A stretch of DNA of 10,866 nucleotides from assembly GCA_041940525.1 (NCBI GenBank), contig JBGTSB010000071.1, forward strand, positions 1-10,866. Reading direction: 5' to 3'. The stretch is from JAKAXS01 sp041940525 (lineage in GTDB: Bacteria > Pseudomonadota > Alphaproteobacteria > Rhizobiales > Hyphomicrobiaceae). The notes under the pieces were generated by a model, which was given only the letters and a program-made list of their open reading frames with translations, had not been told where the DNA came from and did not search any database. Shown here in pieces: positions 6,328 through 10,866 of the stretch (positions are counted from its first letter, which is position 1; every line of letters begins with the position of its first letter). The position numbers were made by a program, and so were the translations under genes.

Positions 6328-6357
6328 AAAAAAGGCCGGTCACCACCGGCCTTTTTT
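6328..6357. terminator. Bidirectional intrinsic terminator between ccrA and the transglutaminase operon
   Basis: Six A (6328-6333), GGCCGG (6334-6339), loop TCACCA, CCGGCC (6346-6351), six T (6352-6357). The G+C stem is perfect and the A and T tracts make it work on both strands. It lies 27 bases after the ccrA stop and 32 bases beyond the transglutaminase stop on the other strand. Confidence 0.93.
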
Positions 6358-6389
6358 GTTGCCTAAGGCACTGTTTCCAGCAAGCGGCC

Positions 6390-7262
6390 CTACACCGGCA
6401 CGACGTCCACGCCAACATCGACGATGTGGTCGCCGCCGCCAAGCAGAAGCCCGCTGATCGGGCTGACGTCGTCGTAGTCACGTCCGGTCGCGACGGTCAC
6501 GTGTTCGTCCGCGACGGCGATGCCGTTTGTTGGATCAACGTCAAACCATCCGGTCTCCGGCGACCAAACAGAAACCCACGCGTGCGAAGCGTCAGCTCCT
6601 TGCAGTCTTGGCTGCCCTGGCGGCGGCTTTGTCATGATATAGCCGCTGACATAGCGAGCCGGGATGCGCAGCGCGCGCAGACATGCCAGCTGGAAATGCG
6701 CGAAATCCTGGCAGACGCCACGCCGGTGCTCGAAAACCTCTTGCACGGGTGTTGAGACGTCGGTCGCCGTAGCGTCGAACTTGAACTCGCGGAAGATGCG
6801 CAAGGTCAGATCCATCGCGCCTTCGATTACCGGCCGTCCTTTCGGGAAGGACACAGCCCCGTATTCCGCGATCCCAAGCGATGGGGTTGTCGAGCGCGAG
6901 ATACAGCGGAACTGCACGACATCTATATCGACACCGCCACCCGCTGGCATCAAGGGCTCGTCCAACGCGTCCCACGCGGTCGTTTGAGTAACGTCGATCT
7001 CCGGTGGAGCGAATGTCTCGATCGTGCTGCGCGCGTGGAGCACGAACTCCCGGTGTGGTAGCTCGATGTCCAGCACAGCCATGGCATTGCCAAAAGTATC
7101 GAAACCATCGTATCGCGAGGCCGGCGCCGGCTCGACGATCAAGCTGTGATGTTTGACGGTCTGGCGCGCCGTGTCGCGCGGCGTGAGATGCACCAGGTGT
7201 TGAGACTGAACGACCGGCGCACTGTAGGCGTAGAACGTTTTATGGCTGACATCTAGGATCAT
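6390..7262 (-). CDS. Transglutaminase-like cysteine peptidase/transferase family protein
   Basis: A 290-residue protein with a bacterial transglutaminase N-terminal beta domain (about 1-80; it opens with LDVSHKTFYAYSAPV and includes LTPRDTARQ) followed by the papain-like transglutaminase core (about 150-250). The catalytic triad is intact: C184 in RRGVCQDFAH, H227 in ASHAWVSVW and D243 in DVDPTNG. Bacterial members usually act as proteases or amide-forming/cleaving enzymes rather than as true cross-linkers; the substrate here is unknown. No signal peptide is visible, so it is probably cytoplasmic. The ATG at 7262 overlaps the TGA of the upstream gene as ATGA, with GAGG seven bases upstream, so translation is likely coupled. 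It is the last gene of the operon, closed by the terminator at 6328-6357. The C-terminal 25 residues are Gly/Val/Asp-rich and probably flexible. Confidence 0.93.
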   Translation of the reverse strand: MILDVSHKTFYAYSAPVVQSQHLVHLTPRDTARQTVKHHSLIVEPAPASRYDGFDTFGNAMAVLDIELPHREFVLHARSTIETFAPPEIDVTQTTAWDALDEPLMPAGGGVDIDVVQFRCISRSTTPSLGIAEYGAVSFPKGRPVIEGAMDLTLRIFREFKFDATATDVSTPVQEVFEHRRGVCQDFAHFQLACLRALRIPARYVSGYIMTKPPPGQPRLQGADASHAWVSVWSPETGWFDVDPTNGIAVADEHVTVATGRDYDDVSPISGLLLGGGDHIVDVGVDVVPV

Positions 7263-9823
7263 GGAGCCGCCTCGCGCCGTGTGTGGAGACGATGGAACGA
7301 GTCGTCCGTAAGGTTGAAGTAGTGGCGCGCCAGCGCATCCGATAATTCCGGCAGCGACTGGATCTGCTCTTGCAGCAGGTTCTCCAGCATGGCTTCTCCC
7401 TCCGGCCCGGAAAGCTTCTCGACATCAGTCAGGCGAACCGAGGTCAGTAACGCGAGCGTAAGCCTCCGGTCTTCGGTCAAGCTCACGCCTTGCTTGCCAT
7501 CGGGCAGTGTATCGAGCTGCCGCGAGAAGGCCGCCAGCTGATAGGAAAGGCTGCGAGGGTTCGACTCATCGAGCAGCAGAAGATCGAACACGAGCGCGAA
7601 GATCGGATCGAGCCAATAGCGCGAGCGGTAGGTGATGAAGCTGTCCGCCAGCTCCAATAGTAAGCGTAGGCTCCCCTGCTCTTCCTCGCCTTCCGGCATC
7701 GGCACGAACATGGCGAGCATGGCTTCACTGAGATTGTAAGCACGCTCTAGCCGCCGGCCCATGTCCAGAATGGACCAGCCGAAGTTCCGCGTCATGTTCT
7801 CGTGCATCAGGCCGCTGAACGCGGCAATTGACGCCAAGCCATCATCGAGCAAATCGAGCACGCCGCCCGGCCGGGCTGCCGCCAGGGCGTTTGACCAGGG
7901 ATCACCCGGACGGAACCGGCTGAGCGTCTGGAACGCCTCCAGCGACATGCGATCCCTCGCCAGATGAGCGACCCGGTAAAGGCTCTGCATCGTCCGCTCG
8001 ATCGTCCGCAACGCCGTGCCGCCACCGATGACCTGCGCACATAGCGCGTCGAGAGGTAGCGCCGCGAGCCGCTGCTTTTCTTCCGACGGTGTGTCCTCGT
8101 CCGTCAGCAAGACTTCCAAACACTTCCGTGCCGCTGTCAGACCTGAGTGTGGTCCGCTGTCTTCTGCCGTCCGCTTGAGCGTGCTGCGTAGCAGCCGCAT
8201 CGTCCAATCGGCGCGCTCGGTGTAGCGGCCAAGCCAGAACAGATCATCGGCAACGCGGCTCTGTGTGACGCGCTGTGAGCGCTGAATTCGCGCCGTCTCG
8301 ATTGCGGGCCGCCAGAGGCTGACGTTCTTGTCTTGCTCTTTGTCCGTGAGCACCCAGACATCGCGCGTGTGGCTATCGGGTGCCGTCAGCGCGACCGCCC
8401 GGTCCGGATCGACGGTCATGGCAACGCCGCCGGGCATCGCCACGTAGCCTTCCTCCGTCTTAGCCACATAGAGGCGGACCGCAAACGACTGCGGTGCCAG
8501 AACGCCATTCTGGAAAACGGGTGCCTTGCTGAAGCCGATCTTTTCTTCCGCCACGAGCCGCGAGCCGTGAAGATGGATCTCACGCTTTAGGACGTCGCGC
8601 TGGCTGGCGGTCATCGTCCGCGTGTCACGTCCCAACGCGGTCCGGCCGACGCGGCCCGTGCCCTCCTGCGCCTTGCGGATCACCACGTGATCGAAATTGT
8701 CCAGCGCGTGCTGTCGCGCAGCCGGATCGCCCAGCCACCAGCGCGGCGCATCCCACAAGGCAAGGTCGGCGCCCAGCAAGTGACGCGCAAGGTTCGGCAG
8801 ATACGGACCAAGGCCGCGGTTCTGCACCAGCGCCGAGCCAATGGCGTTGACGACAAGGCCAGGCGACTCCCGGCAGCTGCGTACCAGGCCTGACGGTCCC
8901 TCGAAGCCCGCCGGATCAAGCTCTAACGGATCGCACGCGCTGCCATCGACGCAGCGAACGATCAAGTCTACGTTCTTCAATCCTTCCAGCGTCTTCAGAA
9001 AAACCTGTGCTCCGCGCGTGCGCAGGTCGCCGCCCTCGACGAGCAGATAGCCAAGATATCGCGCGATGTAGGAATGAGAGAAATAGTCGGCGTGATGCGC
9101 TCCTGGAGTCAGAAGCGCGATCCGCGCGTTGTGGCGTCCGCTGTGCGCGGTCAGCGCGCTTTGGATGCCTTGGAAGTATGGCGCCAACCGAGCGGCATTG
9201 ACCGCGTTGAAAAGATCGCCAGCCACGTGCGTGTGAACCACCCGGTTCGCCAGCGCAAAGCCCGAGCCGGCAATCGTCTCGGTGTGATTGTCGATGATGC
9301 GCCATTGCCCGTCCACGCCGCGGGCGAGATCTGCCGCATAAAAGCGCAAGCCGCCGGACTGAGGCAGAATTCCCCGGCACGAATTCAGATAGGCGCTATC
9401 GGAAAAAATTAGCTCCGGCGGAATGTGCCCGTCCTTTAAGAGCTGTTGCTCGCCATAAAGGTCATTGAGGATAGCATCATAGAGCTGTGCGCGCTGAATC
9501 AGAGCCGCTTCCACCCATCGCCACTCAGCCGCCGAAAAGATGATCGGCGCCAAGTCCAGCGTCCACTGCTGTCCGCTCTGCGTCGGGTCGGCGAAGATGT
9601 CGTAGGCGATGCCGGTTTCGCGCACGCGCCGGTCCAGATGGGTCGAACGGGCGTCCCGCTCGGCGGCTGAAAGCAATGCAAGCTCACGGATAAAGGCCGC
9701 CCAGTGCCGGCGGGGCTGCCCATCGCTGCCGAGCAGTTCGTCGTAGCCGCTCGCGCCAGCCGCGCGATAGGCTTCAAGCAGATCTGGTCCAGAAGCAGAG
9801 CTGGACGTCGCTGCAATCGTCAT
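7259..9823 (-). CDS. Fused circularly permuted ATP-grasp (type 2) / alpha-E domain protein
   Basis: An 854-residue two-domain protein. Residues about 60-515 form a circularly permuted ATP-grasp domain (formerly DUF404/DUF407), with YDIFADP (74-80), DNHTETIAGSGFALANRVV (178-196), VIRKAQEGTGRVG (381-393), R450 in FAVRLYV and VAMPGGVAMT (461-470). From about 522 (SRVADDLFWLGRYTERADW) to the C-terminus is an alpha-E domain (DUF403), predicted all-helical. Comparative genomics places such proteins among predicted ATP-dependent amidoligases, with alpha-E as a partner domain; no substrate is established. In many genomes the two parts are separate genes. I start at the ATG at 9823 (MTIAAT), with GAAGG seven bases upstream. 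A TTG 38 codons earlier extends the frame, but the added Cys/Gly-rich residues look non-coding. The gene lies between the DUF2126 gene (168-bp gap) and the transglutaminase gene (4-bp overlap). Confidence 0.92.
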   Translation of the reverse strand: MTIAATSSSASGPDLLEAYRAAGASGYDELLGSDGQPRRHWAAFIRELALLSAAERDARSTHLDRRVRETGIAYDIFADPTQSGQQWTLDLAPIIFSAAEWRWVEAALIQRAQLYDAILNDLYGEQQLLKDGHIPPELIFSDSAYLNSCRGILPQSGGLRFYAADLARGVDGQWRIIDNHTETIAGSGFALANRVVHTHVAGDLFNAVNAARLAPYFQGIQSALTAHSGRHNARIALLTPGAHHADYFSHSYIARYLGYLLVEGGDLRTRGAQVFLKTLEGLKNVDLIVRCVDGSACDPLELDPAGFEGPSGLVRSCRESPGLVVNAIGSALVQNRGLGPYLPNLARHLLGADLALWDAPRWWLGDPAARQHALDNFDHVVIRKAQEGTGRVGRTALGRDTRTMTASQRDVLKREIHLHGSRLVAEEKIGFSKAPVFQNGVLAPQSFAVRLYVAKTEEGYVAMPGGVAMTVDPDRAVALTAPDSHTRDVWVLTDKEQDKNVSLWRPAIETARIQRSQRVTQSRVADDLFWLGRYTERADWTMRLLRSTLKRTAEDSGPHSGLTAARKCLEVLLTDEDTPSEEKQRLAALPLDALCAQVIGGGTALRTIERTMQSLYRVAHLARDRMSLEAFQTLSRFRPGDPWSNALAAARPGGVLDLLDDGLASIAAFSGLMHENMTRNFGWSILDMGRRLERAYNLSEAMLAMFVPMPEGEEEQGSLRLLLELADSFITYRSRYWLDPIFALVFDLLLLDESNPRSLSYQLAAFSRQLDTLPDGKQGVSLTEDRRLTLALLTSVRLTDVEKLSGPEGEAMLENLLQEQIQSLPELSDALARHYFNLTDDSFHRLHTRREAAP

Positions 9824-9941
9824 TTGCTGGCCTTCGCCCCCGGAAATCCCGACCGATCGGTTCGTCTTGCCCCCTGCGCTGCACGCAAACTGCTCGCAGC
9901 GAATACCAACTATCGCTGCGTCGCGGACTGGGAGCAAGCCG

Positions 9942-9964
9942 CTTCTCGCTTAACCAAAGCGAAG
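9942..9964 (-). other. Stem-loop in the gap after the DUF2126 gene
   Basis: On the plus strand CTTCTCGCTT (9942-9951), loop AACCA, AAGCGAAG (9957-9964) pair over eight bases with a two-base bulge. It starts 27 bases after the DUF2126 stop in the direction of transcription and has no T tract. It could mark an mRNA processing or partial termination site inside the operon, or be chance. The same gap has a weak -35/-10 candidate (TTGCTC 9937-9932, GATAGT 9914-9909 on the minus strand, 17-base spacer) and the 10-bp palindrome ACCGATCGGT (9852-9861). Confidence 0.3.
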
Positions 9965-9991
9965 CTGCGCCGAGATTTGGCTAGTCGAGGC

Positions 9992-10866
9992 TCAAAAATC
10001 ACGCCTCAGATCAAGCGTGCAGGGATAGTCGGGATTAAATGCCGCTGGCGCGGGCGGAACGGAGCCGGCCGTATGGCCCATGGCCTCGAAACGCGCCAGC
10101 CTGCGGCCCTCGGCTTCGTAGGCGTTGACAGGCAGCGTCTCGAAGCTGCGCCCGCCCGGATGGCTGACGTGATAGCGGAACCCGGCAACCGACCGGCCCG
10201 ACCAAGTATCGAACACGTCGAAAACGAGCGGGACATGGACCGGGATGTTGGGATGCAGGGCGGACGGCGGCGCCCAAGCGCGATAGCGCACACCGGCGAC
10301 AGCCTCGCCCTGTAGTCCAGTCGGCGCCAGCGGAACCGTGCGGCCGTTACATGTCACAACGAAGCGGTCGCCGTAGAGACCGTTCACCTTCACCTGGACG
10401 CGCTCAAGCGAGGAGTCGACGTAGCGGGCCGTACCCCCAGCGGAGCTTTCCTCGCCAAGAACGTGCCACGGTTCAATCGCCTGCCGCAGTTCGATTTCGG
10501 TGTTCTCGTGCGAGATGGAGCCGAGCCGCGGGAAACGGAAATCCAGGTGTGGCCGGAACCATTCCGGTTCGATCGGGAAACCGGCGGCGCGAAGGTCGGC
10601 AATAATGCTCAACAGGTCGGCCCAGAGATAGTGCGGCAGCATGAACCGGTCGTGCAGCGCGGTGCCCCAGCGTGTCAGGCGCTTGCGGAACGGCTTCTCC
10701 CAGAACATCGCGATCAACGCCCGGACGAGCAGCTGCTGAGCCAAGCTCATGCGTGCGTGCGGCGGCATTTCAAACGAGCGGAACTCCACCAGGCCGAGCC
10801 GGCCAGCCGACCCATCTGGTGAATAGAGCTTGTCGATGCAGATCTCGGCGCGATGCGTGTTGCCGG
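9992..10866 (-). CDS. DUF2126 family protein, C-terminal part (5' end outside window)
   Basis: The frame is open from the window edge to the TGA at 9994-9992, giving 291 visible codons. The sequence begins NTHRAEICIDKLYSPDG and continues RLGLVEFRSFEMPPHARMSL, which is the signature of the C-terminal DUF2126 region. These are large proteins (about 1100 residues) in which an N-terminal transglutaminase-like domain is fused to DUF2126, so only about the last quarter is present here. Further family-like segments are HYLWADLL (visible near 10640) and VFDVFDTWSGRSVAGFRYHVSHPGGRSFE (near 10140-10230). The TDP-like end of the protein, PDYPCTLDLRR, matches the usual terminus. It is the first gene of the operon seen here, and members of this family commonly neighbour ATP-grasp, alpha-E and transglutaminase genes. 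No enzymatic activity has been assigned to the DUF2126 part. The in-frame GTG at 10789 is internal, not a start. Confidence 0.92.
   Translation of the reverse strand, partial: GNTHRAEICIDKLYSPDGSAGRLGLVEFRSFEMPPHARMSLAQQLLVRALIAMFWEKPFRKRLTRWGTALHDRFMLPHYLWADLLSIIADLRAAGFPIEPEWFRPHLDFRFPRLGSISHENTEIELRQAIEPWHVLGEESSAGGTARYVDSSLERVQVKVNGLYGDRFVVTCNGRTVPLAPTGLQGEAVAGVRYRAWAPPSALHPNIPVHVPLVFDVFDTWSGRSVAGFRYHVSHPGGRSFETLPVNAYEAEGRRLARFEAMGHTAGSVPPAPAAFNPDYPCTLDLRRDF

Noticed and set aside
9704..10315. 203-residue plus-strand open frame across the DUF2126/ATP-grasp junction
   Set aside because: Arg/Ala-rich antisense translation of two well-supported genes and the gap between them; no family resemblance.

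Overview
The window looks like chromosomal DNA of an alphaproteobacterium, probably of the Hyphomicrobiales (Rhizobiales). The signs are the closing residues of GyrB, closely alphaproteobacterial-type ethylmalonyl-CoA pathway enzymes, high G+C, and hairpin intergenic repeats of the 'CGTCAT-stem-ATCCACG' style common in that order. The genus cannot be fixed from this sequence.

Layout. (1) 2-523: 3' end of gyrB, overlapped by a small DCC-family thiol-disulfide oxidoreductase gene (492-917). (2) 918-1686: a gene-free stretch almost filled by three diverged tandem units of about 240 bp, each carrying two hairpins in opposite orientation, so six alternating hairpins (a BIME-like array). (3) 1687-2190 (-): a DUF4112 protein, divergent from a 95-residue two-helix membrane protein (2413-2700, +). 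(4) 2722-4725 (-) ethylmalonyl-CoA mutase and 4990-6300 (+) crotonyl-CoA carboxylase/reductase. These two characteristic enzymes of the ethylmalonyl-CoA pathway are divergently transcribed from a 264-bp region that holds a strong 20-bp dyad. (5) A perfect bidirectional terminator at 6328-6357. (6) 6390-10866 (-): an operon read right to left, made of a DUF2126 protein (partial), a fused circularly permuted ATP-grasp/alpha-E protein, and a transglutaminase-like cysteine protein coupled to it by a 4-bp ATGA overlap.

How the genes work together. Ccr reductively carboxylates crotonyl-CoA to ethylmalonyl-CoA. After epimerisation, Ecm rearranges it to methylsuccinyl-CoA. The pair therefore points to acetyl-CoA assimilation, or glyoxylate regeneration, without isocitrate lyase. 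The epimerase, dehydrogenase and lyase of the pathway are not in the window.

The right-hand operon belongs to a widespread but biochemically unresolved group predicted by comparative genomics to make and/or cleave peptide amide linkages. It is the best candidate here for an undescribed system. The hairpin array and the ccr/ecm dyad are the most interesting non-coding structures. No tRNA, rRNA, CRISPR array, insertion sequence or phage gene was recognised.
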